Shown here piece by piece: positions 34,391 to 43,733 of a DNA stretch of 64,000 nt; within the stretch, counting starts at the first letter, position 1; each line of letters starts with the position of its first letter. The stretch covers positions 62,001-126,000 of the forward strand of contig NZ_BMVY01000004.1 in the NCBI RefSeq assembly GCF_014650955.1, read 5' to 3'. The notes beneath the pieces were generated by a model that did not search any database, was not told where the DNA came from, and worked only from the letters and a program-made list of their open reading frames with translations. Origin of the DNA: Streptomyces tauricus (GTDB taxonomy: Bacteria > Actinomycetota > Actinomycetes > Streptomycetales > Streptomycetaceae). Both the position numbers and the translations under genes were made by a program.

Positions 34391-35734
34391 TCACTTCGCC
34401 CGGACGACCGCCCAGGCGCCGTCGCCCAGGTCCAGTTCCAGGCCCGCGCGCAGCGGTACCGTCTGGCCGGGGCCGATCTGCTGGGACGTACCGTCCGAGC
34501 GCGTGCCCGCCCAGGTCTCGTCGCTGCGGTTCGCGATGCCGAAGCGGCCCGGCTTCGTGGGGTGTTCCACCAGTTCGGCCACCAGGCTCGCGTCCGAGTA
34601 GTCGTGCCGGGCGGGCTCGGCCTCCAGATGGTGGGCGTGCACACGGGCCGCACGCGGCAGCCGGATGTGCCGCTCGGTGCGCGGCGGGGGAGTGGTCACC
34701 GTGAGACGCGGCGGCAGCACCAGCAGCGCCCCGCAACCCCAGCACGGGCGGGACGCCGCCGACTGCTGCTCACCCGGCTCCGTCATGTTCTGCCGCCCGC
34801 ACGACGCGCACTCCACCACCGCGTCCCGCACCGCCCGCAGCGCGTCGCGCCACTCGGACTCCCGCACCCGCACCGCCGGATCGTGCAGCCCGGCGGTGAA
34901 GCTGCGCCGGAACAGCTCCTGTAGTGCGCTCGCCGAGGCGTCCCAGGTGGCCAGCACGGTCGCGTGCTCCATCGGGTCGGGCTCGTTCGAGTCGTCCGCC
35001 GGGTCGAAGACGAACAGCGGGTTCTTCCCGTAGAGCTTCCGCTCGGCCGCCTCGTCCAGACAGTGGATCGCCAACTCCCGCCTGCCCTTCAGCGGATGAT
35101 GGTTCATCAGGAACATGAACAGCAGCACGGCCAGCGAGTGCAGATCGGACTGCGTACCGGGACGGGCGCCGGGCTCGGCGCGCACCAGCTCGGGCGCCAT
35201 GAACTCCATCGTCCCCGAGATCCCGCTCGCGTCGCCCTCCACCACCGCGTTGTCGTTGTCGCAGACGAGGATGTCACCGGTGTCCGGGTCGAAGAAGACG
35301 TTGCCCCAGGAGATGTCCCGGTAGGCGATGCCCCGTGAGTGGAGCGCCTGGTACGCCTCGACGGTGTACAGGCACGCCGTCAGCAACGCGCGCGTACTGG
35401 TGCGCAGTTGACGGCGGAAGAGCGCGGGCAGTCCCTTGAACCGGTCGGGCCGCAGCCCCATCAGGTAGCCGAACGAACCGTGGTGCCAGGGCACATACGC
35501 CTCGGGCCACAGGAAGCGGTCGTCGTCGAAGTCGCGGGACACCAACTCCCGTACGATGCCCTCCTGTTCGATGGTCGCGCAGGTCGGGTAGTACCACTTG
35601 AGGGCCTTCTCACCGGCGGACGTCTTCACCCGGTAGACCTCGCCCTGGCCGCCCGCCCCCAGCATGTCGACGACCTGGACCTCCTCACCGGTCTCCACGG
35701 TCAGGCGGGTTCCGCTGTCGAGCATGCCGGTCAC
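34391..35734 (-). CDS. atypical serine/threonine-like protein kinase with zinc ribbon
   Basis: A 447-aa cytoplasmic kinase. Gly loop LGAGGQGEVYRV (residues 25-36), ATP Lys46 (ALKW), catalytic loop YRDISWGN with Asp140 and Asn145, metal Asp159 in CDNDN where DFG reads DND, and APE at 180-182. After the kinase domain (to about 305) a zinc ribbon has Cys309, 312, 331 and 334. The last 80 residues resemble a degenerate FHA domain (GRFGIANRSDETWAG; GPGQTVPLRAGLELDLGDG). GTG 35734 directly abuts the stop of the phosphatase gene. Context with PP2C, vWA and GTPase genes suggests a phosphorylation switch in one system. Confidence 0.85.
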   Translation of the reverse strand: MTGMLDSGTRLTVETGEEVQVVDMLGAGGQGEVYRVKTSAGEKALKWYYPTCATIEQEGIVRELVSRDFDDDRFLWPEAYVPWHHGSFGYLMGLRPDRFKGLPALFRRQLRTSTRALLTACLYTVEAYQALHSRGIAYRDISWGNVFFDPDTGDILVCDNDNAVVEGDASGISGTMEFMAPELVRAEPGARPGTQSDLHSLAVLLFMFLMNHHPLKGRRELAIHCLDEAAERKLYGKNPLFVFDPADDSNEPDPMEHATVLATWDASASALQELFRRSFTAGLHDPAVRVRESEWRDALRAVRDAVVECASCGRQNMTEPGEQQSAASRPCWGCGALLVLPPRLTVTTPPPRTERHIRLPRAARVHAHHLEAEPARHDYSDASLVAELVEHPTKPGRFGIANRSDETWAGTRSDGTSQQIGPGQTVPLRAGLELDLGDGAWAVVRAK

Positions 35735-36715
35735 CTAGGTCTCCCTCTTTCGTTCGGGTTCCGTGTCGGGGTCGGGGGCGGGGTCGAGGTCGGCTTCGGG
35801 ATGGGCGGCGGGATCGGCGGCGGGATCGGCGGCGGGGTCGGTGCCGGGCTCCGGGTCGCGCTCCGGCCGCGGGCGGGCCGCGTACGAGTGCAGCAGGGCC
35901 GCGGCCAGGGTCGTGTCGTCGCCGGAGTACCGGGAGGCGTGCCGCAGCCAGTCGGGCAGCGCGGCCCGTACCCCCTCGAAGCCCTCCGTCGCGAGCCGCC
36001 CGTCCATGTCCCCGACGAACTCCGTGAAGCCCTCTTCCGAGGCGAAGCTCTTCGACAGGCCGTCCGTGGACAGCACCACCAGACGCGGCAGGCGCGCCTC
36101 CTCGAACACGGGCGCCCAGTGCGTCCGTACCGCGCGCCACGCCTGCGGCCCGCACAGCGACTCGGTCTCGTCGCCCAGGTCGTCCTCGGCGGGGGCCAGC
36201 GGCCGGTCCACCGAGCCGTCGTGGCCCACCACCGCCAGATCGCCGTCGCCGATCTGCCAGGCCGTCAGGAGCCACGGCGTCACGACCGCGCCGATCAGCG
36301 TGGTCCCGTACAGCGTCAGCTTCTCGTCGGGGCCGGGCTCGGGCCGGCCCAGGTCGGCCACCGGCCGGTGCCGCGACCAGTGCCCGAGGGCCGCCTCGCG
36401 CCAGGACTGGACGAGGGCGCGCGGCATGTCGTTGCGGGCGTAGTTCATCAGCCGGGCGAGCCCACCCGGTTCATGGCAGGCGTCGGCCGCCCGGCCGAAC
36501 TCCGTCGCGAGCGCGACGAACCGGTCCACGGCGAACCGCGCCCCGAGCGCGCTGCGTGCGTGCGCGGCCGAGCCGTGGCCGTCCGCCACCGCGAGGACGA
36601 GGGGATCGGCCCCGGAACCGGTCCCGGAGAACGCGTACCAGTCCTGGTTCTGGCGTTTCCCGGTGCCCTGGATGCTTTCGGCGAGGGTGGCCCAGCGCCG
36701 TACGAGTGCCGTCAC
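35735..36715 (-). CDS. PP2C-family protein phosphatase
   Basis: About 326 aa, a metal-dependent Ser/Thr phosphatase. The motifs RQNQDWYA, VLAVADGHGS (metal Asp and Gly), TTLIGAVV, WQIGDGDLAVV, VLSTDGLS and SGDDTTLAAAL are all present, so catalysis should be intact. The C-terminal 40 residues are a repetitive Asp/Pro/Ala tail (DPAADPAADPAAHPEAD). The GTG at 36715 overlaps the vWA stop as GTGA; another GTG at 36718 is possible. The gene lies between the vWA and kinase genes and likely reverses the neighbouring kinase's phosphorylation. Confidence 0.88.
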   Translation of the reverse strand: MTALVRRWATLAESIQGTGKRQNQDWYAFSGTGSGADPLVLAVADGHGSAAHARSALGARFAVDRFVALATEFGRAADACHEPGGLARLMNYARNDMPRALVQSWREAALGHWSRHRPVADLGRPEPGPDEKLTLYGTTLIGAVVTPWLLTAWQIGDGDLAVVGHDGSVDRPLAPAEDDLGDETESLCGPQAWRAVRTHWAPVFEEARLPRLVVLSTDGLSKSFASEEGFTEFVGDMDGRLATEGFEGVRAALPDWLRHASRYSGDDTTLAAALLHSYAARPRPERDPEPGTDPAADPAADPAAHPEADLDPAPDPDTEPERKRET

Positions 36716-37398
36716 CACACGTCGTCGTCATCGTCGTCGTCGAGGACCGGCGGCGCGAACGGCTGCTTCGCCAGCGGGTCCCCCGAACCGGCGACCGGCT
36801 GCGAGGCCGCCTTGACCGCCGCCGTCGAGGCCCAGCGGATCGCCGCCGCGAGCTGCTTGGGACTGTTCGCGTCCAGCGGCTGCAACTCCGGGTTGGCGAG
36901 GAACTCCTGCAGCACCGAGCGGTCGGCGTCGTGCCCGATGGCGATCGCGACCCGGACCGCCTTGCGCCCCCAGGGCGTCGCGTCGATCGCCTTGAGACCC
37001 GCCTTCCAGTCGTCGGTCGGCACACCGTCCGAGACCAGCGCGAGGACCGGCTTCAGGGCCCGCTGCGGCATCGGCGGGCTCTGCAGCTCGCGCGAGACCA
37101 GGTGCAGCGCCTCGCCCAGGTTCGTCATGCCGTCCACCTCGACGTCCTGCCAGGTGAAGTCGTCGACGGGGACGGGAGTCTGGTGGTGCCACGTGGCCGT
37201 CGTGGAGAACGTGACCGTACGCAGCAGCAGTTGGGCCGCCGGGTTGTCGTGGGCCACCGAACGCATCTCCGGGACGGCCTCCCGGATCGCGTAGTTGAGC
37301 CGGGCGATCTTCTCGCCCTGCATCGAGTACGAGCAGTCGAGCAGCCAGATGAAGTGGACCGGACGGTTCGCCATGGGCCCGCCGGGGATGTCACTCAC
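36712..37398 (-). CDS. von Willebrand factor A domain protein
   Basis: A 228-aa vWA protein with a full metal-ion-dependent adhesion site: DCSYS (Asp21, Ser23, Ser25), the Thr in VDGMTNLGEAL and the Asp in LVSDGVPTDDW. It should bind a partner protein through a divalent metal. Sheet-forming segments are VHFIWLLD and LALVSDG. It ends in an Asp7 tract followed by VW. GTG 37398 is supported by a GGAAGGA Shine-Dalgarno 6 nt upstream. This is the first gene of the vWA-PP2C-kinase half of the operon and follows a 94-bp gap. Confidence 0.88.
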   Translation of the reverse strand: MSDIPGGPMANRPVHFIWLLDCSYSMQGEKIARLNYAIREAVPEMRSVAHDNPAAQLLLRTVTFSTTATWHHQTPVPVDDFTWQDVEVDGMTNLGEALHLVSRELQSPPMPQRALKPVLALVSDGVPTDDWKAGLKAIDATPWGRKAVRVAIAIGHDADRSVLQEFLANPELQPLDANSPKQLAAAIRWASTAAVKAASQPVAGSGDPLAKQPFAPPVLDDDDDDDVW

Positions 37399-37492
37399 TG
37401 CGTGTCCTTCCGTGGGGTGTCGGGATTGGTTCCTGACCTGGGTCGGTGCGTGCCGGCACGTGTACTGGCACGTGGGTCGGTATACGTGTCGG

Positions 37493-37612
37493 TCAGCGCA
37501 CCGCGTACAGGACGGCCGTGACGAGGAGCGCGCTCGTCAGGACCAGTGCGGTGACGAACAGGCCGAGGGCCATGCGCCGCCCCCATCTGATGTGCCGCGT
37601 CACGGTGCTCAT
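37493..37612 (-). CDS. 39-aa single-helix membrane peptide
   Basis: A small ORF with ATG 37612 overlapping the GTPase stop as ATGA. The peptide has a basic N-terminus (TVTRHIRWGRR) and one transmembrane helix (MALGLFVTALVLTSALLV). Overlap with the upstream gene and the clear helix argue that it is translated, and it may anchor or regulate the membrane GTPase. No family is recognised. Confidence 0.55.
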   Translation of the reverse strand: MSTVTRHIRWGRRMALGLFVTALVLTSALLVTAVLYAVR

Positions 37613-39258
37613 ACGGTGTCGAACCTCTTCTCTCCCGGACTCTTCTCCTTTGACCCTTTCGCCCCCTTCGCTCCCGATCCGGCGGCCGGGTCGGGGCCGA
37701 TCAGGCGGCCCGTGCGCAGCCCCGACGCGGCCAGCAGCCACAGCACGGGCTCGGCGGCCCGCCGCTGCTCGCTGTCCAACGAGCCCGCGCCGGTGGCCGC
37801 GTGGGCGCTGACGGCCCAGTAGCGGTCGGCCCTGAAGTCGTGGCCGAGGGCGCGGACGAGCCCGCCGAGACCGATCTCGGTGAGCCAGGTGTCGATCCGG
37901 GCACCGGCCACCGGCAGTGAGTCGAGCTGGTCGAGGACGTCCCGTTTGGTGACGACCGTCGCCACGGACATCCTGCCGCGCCGCCCGGTGAGCGCCGACA
38001 GCTCGCCCGCCAGCCGCTGGTACGTCTCCCAGGGGCCCTGCGGCGAGGGCCGCGCGGCGGTGGCCCGGTCGGCGTCGGCGCCGCTCAGCTTCGTACGTAC
38101 GGTCGGCTCGGCGAGCACGTCCGCGACCAGGACGACCCCGTCGGTGTGCGCGAGGTAGTGCTGGGCGCGCACCCGCTCGGCGTCCTCCAGGGACTCGCCC
38201 ATCGGGTCGTACAGGTAGAGCAGCCGGCGGCGCCGTCCGAGCGTGACGGTCAGCATGAAGGCGCGGGGCTGGCCCCCGGTCGTGGCGTGCGCCCACGTGG
38301 CTCGCTGAAGCTCCTGGTTGAGGGAGTTCGCGGTCTGCCGGTCGTCCGTCGACGCGTACTCGACGCGCAGGCCGCTCCGCCGTGACCAGGCGTGCAGCCC
38401 CTCGACCATGGCGGCCATCAGCATCGTCTTGCCCGACGAGGTGCCGCCGACCAGCGGCGCGTGCACGACACGCGTGGTGCCCACCGCGTCCGGCAGCACC
38501 TGGTCGCAGTGCGGGCACAGGGCGGTGAGCCGGCCGCGGCCGGCGAGCCGGGTCGCCCCGAGCCGCTGCCCGCAGGAGCACATGTGCCGCAGCGCCCCGT
38601 ACCGTCCGGGACGCAGCCGGGCGTGCGGCTCCCGGCAGCCGGGGCAGCGGTGCACCGCGAGCGGTACCGGCCGGTAGCAGCCCGGGTAGGGGCACTTGAC
38701 GCGGATGCGCAAGGCCGTGGCCCAGCCGCGCTCCACGCCCCGCAGCACGAGCGCGGTCCCGGCGGCGCCCAGCCACACCAGGCCCAGCAGGACGGCGAAG
38801 ACCGCGAGCGCGAGCGCGAGGAACACGGTCGCGAGCGTGGCGCCCACGAGGGCGCCTAGGAACGTGCCGGGCGCGACGAGCCACATCCCCAGCTGGACGA
38901 ACGAGTTGCGCTCGGGGATCCCGTTCGAACGGATGCCGCGGAAGAGCCTCGCGGTCGTGTGCCGGGTCCATCGGCCCGTGAACCCCAGCCAGATCACCCG
39001 GAAGCCGAAACCGCCCGCGGTGGCCGAGTCCACCCACATCTGCCGCCACCAGTAGGCGAGTTCGGCGGGCTCGCCGTCTCCGGCGCCCCCACCGACATCC
39101 GGGATACGGGTGTCGGGCCGGCCCTCCTGCCGCGGGCCCAGGGCGGAGCACACCGCCCGGACGCCCTGGGCGAGGAGCTGCCACAGGGCGTTGCCGAAGC
39201 AGACGGCGGCGGCGATCAGCGCCACGAAGCCGAGGAGGTACTGCGCGACCGTGTTCAC
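37609..39258 (-). CDS. membrane-anchored zinc-ribbon GTPase (double-GTPase-like)
   Basis: A 549-aa protein. The N-terminal part has a helix (residues 4-24) and a long hydrophobic hairpin (about 133-170; [20 protein letters not shown]). Zinc ribbons follow: CPYPGC (189-194), CPGC (205-208), CSC (227-229) and CPHC (248-251). The P-loop GGTSSGKT is at 271-278. LYDPMGE is a switch-II-like motif, and VVTKRD supplies the TKxD guanine-specificity element. It resembles the double-GTPase (DO-GTPase) proteins that co-occur with GAP1. GTG 39258 overlaps the GAP1 stop as GTGA; longer frames upstream are antisense-like. Confidence 0.8.
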   Translation of the reverse strand: MNTVAQYLLGFVALIAAAVCFGNALWQLLAQGVRAVCSALGPRQEGRPDTRIPDVGGGAGDGEPAELAYWWRQMWVDSATAGGFGFRVIWLGFTGRWTRHTTARLFRGIRSNGIPERNSFVQLGMWLVAPGTFLGALVGATLATVFLALALAVFAVLLGLVWLGAAGTALVLRGVERGWATALRIRVKCPYPGCYRPVPLAVHRCPGCREPHARLRPGRYGALRHMCSCGQRLGATRLAGRGRLTALCPHCDQVLPDAVGTTRVVHAPLVGGTSSGKTMLMAAMVEGLHAWSRRSGLRVEYASTDDRQTANSLNQELQRATWAHATTGGQPRAFMLTVTLGRRRRLLYLYDPMGESLEDAERVRAQHYLAHTDGVVLVADVLAEPTVRTKLSGADADRATAARPSPQGPWETYQRLAGELSALTGRRGRMSVATVVTKRDVLDQLDSLPVAGARIDTWLTEIGLGGLVRALGHDFRADRYWAVSAHAATGAGSLDSEQRRAAEPVLWLLAASGLRTGRLIGPDPAAGSGAKGAKGSKEKSPGEKRFDTV

Positions 39259-42200
39259 CGGCGCTCCCTGCCGTCGCCCGGCGGGGGTGCCACGTCGCCG
39301 TACCGCGAGGACGGGTTGTTGTCCCGGCCGCCGTCCCGACCGCCGTCCCTGCCGCGTCCGCGGCCGGTGAGGCGGCCCGCGAGGCGGCCGAGCGTCCCGG
39401 GGCGGTTCCAGGCCCGGAAGGCGTCGAGCTTGCCGCGGCCCGCGCGGTCGAGGCCCGACTCCACCAGCGCCAGATCCTCGGCGGGCAGCGCGCGCACGAC
39501 GGGCCGCAGCACCTTGGCCAGCAGCGCGGCACATGTCTCGTCCCACGCCGGGTGCGCGCCCGCGTGCGAACTCCAGTCGCAGAAGCAGTCGGCGACATAG
39601 CCGGGGACGGTACGCAGCCGGTCGCCCACCCGGTTCGACTGCGCCGCCCGTTCGTACGCGGCCAGCAGGTCCGCGTCACCGGACAGGGCCAGCGCGTACA
39701 GCTCACCGGGCGGCGCCGAGCCGCGCAGCAGACGGCGCGCGAGGGCGCGGTGGACCCGTTCGAGGACCGGCGCGGGCACGGGGCGGGCGTTCGCGGCGAG
39801 CGCCGCCGCGCGCTGTACCCAGTCCAGTCCCTCGCCCTCGGTGCCGAGCAGTCCCGCGAACTCCAGCAGCAGGAGTGCCGCGCGCTGTTCCGGCGCCAGT
39901 TCCGTGGTGAAGCAGCGCAGCAGGTCGGCGGCGAGCGCCGGGATGTCGCGGTCGTCGGCCGGCGCCGCGAGCGCGGCGTCGATCAGCAGGTCCCGGGTCC
40001 CGGCGGCGCGGTGCGCGTCGGAGCCGAGTTCGTTGAGCAGCAGGCTCGCCTCCTGGCCCGTGGGCAGCTCACCGGGCCACACCAGGTCGAGCGCGGTCCG
40101 CAGCACGGCCGGTTCGGCGTGCATGGAGACCCCGGCGGTACGCACCACACCGTGGAACGCGGCCAGCCGGTCGCCCGCCCCGGCGGACGAGGCATACGCC
40201 GCGCACATCCGTAGATGCGGAAACCCCGGGTGTTCCCGCACGGGAAGCCCCGCGACGGCCAACATCCGCGCGGCGACCACCGGCCGACCGGCGGCGACGG
40301 CATCGAGCGCCCCGAAGAGAGCGATCCGAAGGGTGGGGTGAGCGACAACGGCGTCACGCAGCACGCCGAGATCCTCGGGCCGGATGGGGTTGGGGGGCTC
40401 GGTGGGGTGGACGAGACCGGCAGGGTTGGCGGGTCCGGCGGAGTGGGCGAGACCGGCGGGATACGCGGGGGCGCCGGGGCCGCCGAAGCCACCGGGACCG
40501 GCGAGACCGCCGGGATGCGCCGGGCCGCCGTGCCCGGCGGGATACGCCGGGCTGCCGGGATGCACCGGACCACCGGGGCCACCGGGTCCAGTGAGACCAG
40601 CGGGCTCGCCGGGGCGGGCGAGCCCAGCGGGACCACCGGGATATGCCGGACCGTCGGGACGCCCTGGATTGCCGGGGCCGCCGGAGCCGGCGAGCCCAGT
40701 GGGGTCGCCGGGATACGTTGGACCGTCGGGCCCGCCGGGACGCTCCGGGCGACCGGGACCGCCGGGTTGCGCCGGACCGGCAGGACGCCCCCGGCCGCCG
40801 GGACCGCCGGGACCGCCGGGGCGTTCCGGACCGCCGGGGTGGGACGGACTGGTGGGCTCGGCGGGACCGGTGGGGCGGGCGGGCCAGGCAGGGCCGGCGG
40901 GACCGGTCGCGGCGGCGTCCTGCCCGGTGCCCGGCCGGGACCCGTTCCCGGCTTCCGGGTGGGCCGGGGGCGTGCGTGTGCTCCACCACGGGACCGCGTC
41001 GGTGCGGTCGGCCGTCGTCGCCCGGGTGCGGCGGCCCGGATGGCCGGGGGCCGTACGGGCCTCCGGGGCCGCGGGCGAAGGGGTCAGCCGCGCTTCCGGG
41101 ATGTCCATGAGCGCCTGGGCCAGGCGTGCCGCGAGGTCCGGGAGGAGGTCGGTGCAGTCGACCTCCAGGAGGTCGGCGACGCGCAGCAGGCCCAGCGGGC
41201 GCCCGGTCGGCGGCTGCGCCGGGTCGGCGACGCCCGCGCGGATCGCGTACCCCAGTTCCCCGCCGAGCCGCAGCCGCGCCTCGGGCGTGAACGCGGCGCC
41301 GTGGACGACGGGGACCGGCCCGTCCCCGCGCACCGCCGCCGTCAGCACCCGCGCGGCGAGCGGCGCCGAGACGAACGCCGGCACCTGCCCGTCGAGGCGT
41401 TCGAACAGCGAGATCAGCCCCGCGACGAAGTCACCCGCCGACGCCGTACCGTCCGCCGCGCCGGATGGCGTCTCGTCCGACGGCCGTGCCTCGCACAACG
41501 CCTCGACGAACTCCGCCAGTTCGCCCTCGGGCATGCTCCCCGCACGGTCACGGACCCACTGCGTCGCCGCCGTGAGCGCGGCCGGCGGGAGGGGGACACG
41601 CGCCGTGAGCGCCGCCGCGGCCAGCGAACCGAGGTCCGGCCCGTGATGCCGGAACAACTCGGGCCTGCCCGCCCGCCACACCCGGGCGCACACCTCCGCC
41701 CACGGGTCCGTCACCGCCCCGGCGGCCGGGGCGGGAGCGGGCGGCCGGGTGCAGTCGTGGACCCGGTGCCGATGGCCGTACGCCACGGTCTCGGACGACG
41801 GCAGCACACCGATGATCTGCTGCCTGGCCTGCACGGGCCGCCGCGTGTACGTCGTGAAGGTCAGCCGGTGCGCCTGCTCGCGGGGCAGCGCCGCACAGGC
41901 CAGCGCGATCCACTGGGCCACGGCCGCGCTGTCCCGCTCGACGAGCACGACCTGTCCGGCTCCCGGGTCGTCCGCGACCGCGCGGACATCCGCGAGGACC
42001 GCCGCGAGCCGGTCGGCGCGGGACGCGGCGAAGGCCACCAGCGCCTCCTGCCGCATGAGCCCCGACGGTTCGAAGCGGTCGATCGGCTCGGGCCTGCCCC
42101 CGTCCGGAGTCGTCCGGCCCCAACGCCGGGACTCCCAGGCCGTGATGGGCAGCGCGCCGTCCGGCAGTCGCACCCCGGCGGGCAGATGGAGGGCGTGCGC

Positions 42201-42485
42201 GTGGAAGTTGCCCCACCGTCCGCTGTAGTCGACGCCCGTGTACACGGACCGGCTCAGCAGCCGCCCGCCGTCGGAGAGTTCGCTGAAGCTGAACGCCGTC
42301 GGGAAGTCGGCGAGTTCCCCCGCGTCGGGCCGCGCGGGGGAGTCCCGCGGCGGCTCGTACCCGATGAGCTGCTCCGCCTCCCTGAGCACGCCCTGCGGCA
42401 CGTCCGCGCTGACCGCCGTGAAGCGGAAGCCGGACCCGCCGGGCCCCGGCGGCGCGGAGGTGTAGTGGAGCTGGGAGAGCGTCAC
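39255..42485 (-). CDS. GAP1-like GTPase-associated protein with collagen-like linker
   Basis: A 1076-aa protein. The N-terminus ([20 protein letters not shown], through [12 protein letters not shown]) matches the N-terminal domain of GTPase-associated protein 1 (GAP1-N2-like). A helical middle region runs to about residue 470. Residues about 470-700 are a Gly/Pro-rich collagen-like linker ([16 protein letters not shown]). The last 370 residues are a helical array ([20 protein letters not shown]). No enzyme motif is seen, so a scaffold or regulator for the two flanking GTPases is inferred. GTG 42485 overlaps the upstream GTPase stop as GTGA. The linker length probably varies between strains. 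Confidence 0.75.
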   Translation of the reverse strand: MTLSQLHYTSAPPGPGGSGFRFTAVSADVPQGVLREAEQLIGYEPPRDSPARPDAGELADFPTAFSFSELSDGGRLLSRSVYTGVDYSGRWGNFHAHALHLPAGVRLPDGALPITAWESRRWGRTTPDGGRPEPIDRFEPSGLMRQEALVAFAASRADRLAAVLADVRAVADDPGAGQVVLVERDSAAVAQWIALACAALPREQAHRLTFTTYTRRPVQARQQIIGVLPSSETVAYGHRHRVHDCTRPPAPAPAAGAVTDPWAEVCARVWRAGRPELFRHHGPDLGSLAAAALTARVPLPPAALTAATQWVRDRAGSMPEGELAEFVEALCEARPSDETPSGAADGTASAGDFVAGLISLFERLDGQVPAFVSAPLAARVLTAAVRGDGPVPVVHGAAFTPEARLRLGGELGYAIRAGVADPAQPPTGRPLGLLRVADLLEVDCTDLLPDLAARLAQALMDIPEARLTPSPAAPEARTAPGHPGRRTRATTADRTDAVPWWSTRTPPAHPEAGNGSRPGTGQDAAATGPAGPAWPARPTGPAEPTSPSHPGGPERPGGPGGPGGRGRPAGPAQPGGPGRPERPGGPDGPTYPGDPTGLAGSGGPGNPGRPDGPAYPGGPAGLARPGEPAGLTGPGGPGGPVHPGSPAYPAGHGGPAHPGGLAGPGGFGGPGAPAYPAGLAHSAGPANPAGLVHPTEPPNPIRPEDLGVLRDAVVAHPTLRIALFGALDAVAAGRPVVAARMLAVAGLPVREHPGFPHLRMCAAYASSAGAGDRLAAFHGVVRTAGVSMHAEPAVLRTALDLVWPGELPTGQEASLLLNELGSDAHRAAGTRDLLIDAALAAPADDRDIPALAADLLRCFTTELAPEQRAALLLLEFAGLLGTEGEGLDWVQRAAALAANARPVPAPVLERVHRALARRLLRGSAPPGELYALALSGDADLLAAYERAAQSNRVGDRLRTVPGYVADCFCDWSSHAGAHPAWDETCAALLAKVLRPVVRALPAEDLALVESGLDRAGRGKLDAFRAWNRPGTLGRLAGRLTGRGRGRDGGRDGGRDNNPSSRYGDVAPPPGDGRERR
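40390..40990. repeat. degenerate GC-rich repeats encoding a collagen-like linker
   Basis: About 600 bp of imperfect 9-18-bp units built on GGACCGCCGGG-type sequence inside the GAP1-like gene, encoding repeated Gly-Gly-Pro and Pro-Gly runs. Slippage in this DNA would change linker length in frame if whole codons are lost or gained. Confidence 0.8.
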
Positions 42486-43729
42486 CTGGACTGTCCTTTC
42501 CGTGCGTTGGTCACCGGCAGCAGCCCGCGCCGGGCCAGCAGCCACAGCAGCGGATCCTCCACGCGCAACGGCTGCGGCCCCGACTTCGGTACGTCCGCCG
42601 GGGCGTCGGCGGGCGGCGGCGCACCCAGCGCGGAGAGCCCGAAGAGCGACAACTGCGCGAAGTCGCGCTCCAGTTGCCGGTACAGCGCCCCGGAGTCCCA
42701 GTCCGCCAGCTGGGAGCGCAGCTCCTCGTGCACCGCGAGCCGGTCGTCCTCGTCGAGCGTCCCGCCGTCGTGGGTGGCGCTGCGCAGCAGCGGCGAGTGC
42801 GGGTCGAGCAGTGGCCGCAGCATGTCCGTCTTCGTCACGGCCACCGCGATCGGCGTGCTCACCCGGCCGCGCGAGCCGCCCCGCCCGTGCGCCCGCAACT
42901 GCGTGGCGAGGTCGGCCGCGATCTGCTGCGGCGGTGTCTCCACTGCGGGCAGCGGCGGCCCGTCCCCGAGCGGCAACCGGTCCCGTACGGAACCGAGTTG
43001 CAGCGGGTCTACCAGCAGGATGATGCCGTCGGCCGCGCTGAGGTAGCGGGTGTAGCGGTCCACGGCGTCAGCGCCCGCGAGGTCCTCACCCGCCGCGTCG
43101 AAGAACACGAGCGTCGTGTGCCGGCTGCCCGAACCGAGGCGTCCGCGCCGGGGCAGGCTCAGCCGGTACAGCAGCGGATCGTTGAAGCCCAGCGCGGCGG
43201 GACGGGTCGCGTCCGGCAGCCGCAGCCGCTCGTACAGGTCCTGTGCCATCTCCTTGTCGCGCTGCTGCGTGCCCTGGCCCATCGCGGCGAGCGAGGCGTC
43301 GAAGGCCTGGCCGACCCGCCGGTTCAGCTCGTTGACCAGTACGGCGACATAGGTGCTCTTGCCGGACGCCTTCGCGCCGACCAGGGCGATGATCCGGCTG
43401 TCCTGCTCGCAGTAGTCACTGGGCAGATCGCTGTGGCAGGAGCCGCACACCCGGACCGTCGTGGTCACGCCACAGCCAGGGCAGACGGCGGGACCCGCGT
43501 GCGCGGCGGGCCGCAGCCTGGACACCGCCGAGCGCGGCCGGTTGAAGACCGGGCCGCGCATCCGGGCCGACGGCGGGATGCTCGGGCCCATGAACTCGGC
43601 CCACACGTCGTCGCGTTCGGGCCCGCAGGGCTGGGAGCCGCGCACCCCGCCCGCGATCATCAGACAGCGGTAGGGCAGCCCGGCGGCCGACGAACGGGCG
43701 AAGCAGTAGGGGCAGATGACGGTCGTCAT
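42482..43729 (-). CDS. zinc-ribbon GTPase (DO-GTPase2-like)
   Basis: A 415-aa soluble GTPase. An N-terminal zinc ribbon (CPYC at 6-9, Cys22, Cys35) and a second one (CPGC at 83-86, CGSC at 95-98) precede the P-loop GAKASGKS (118-125). Then come [13 protein letters not shown] (switch II), [10 protein letters not shown] and VAVTKTD (TKxD). The C-terminus repeats [15 protein letters not shown], a segment also seen at the end of the other GTPase in the operon ([12 protein letters not shown]). ATG 43729 is chosen, 4 nt after the stop of the FN3-like gene. Its stop overlaps the GAP1 start. It resembles Double-GTPase 2 proteins. Confidence 0.8.
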   Translation of the reverse strand: MTTVICPYCFARSSAAGLPYRCLMIAGGVRGSQPCGPERDDVWAEFMGPSIPPSARMRGPVFNRPRSAVSRLRPAAHAGPAVCPGCGVTTTVRVCGSCHSDLPSDYCEQDSRIIALVGAKASGKSTYVAVLVNELNRRVGQAFDASLAAMGQGTQQRDKEMAQDLYERLRLPDATRPAALGFNDPLLYRLSLPRRGRLGSGSRHTTLVFFDAAGEDLAGADAVDRYTRYLSAADGIILLVDPLQLGSVRDRLPLGDGPPLPAVETPPQQIAADLATQLRAHGRGGSRGRVSTPIAVAVTKTDMLRPLLDPHSPLLRSATHDGGTLDEDDRLAVHEELRSQLADWDSGALYRQLERDFAQLSLFGLSALGAPPPADAPADVPKSGPQPLRVEDPLLWLLARRGLLPVTNARKGQSR

Positions 43730-43733
43730 GGGT

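Noticed and set aside
40215..43046. 943-aa plus-strand frame opposite the GAP1-like gene
   Set aside because: Its Arg/Gly/Pro-rich composition is that of an antisense shadow. The minus-strand frame matches a protein family and has GTGA overlaps with both neighbours.
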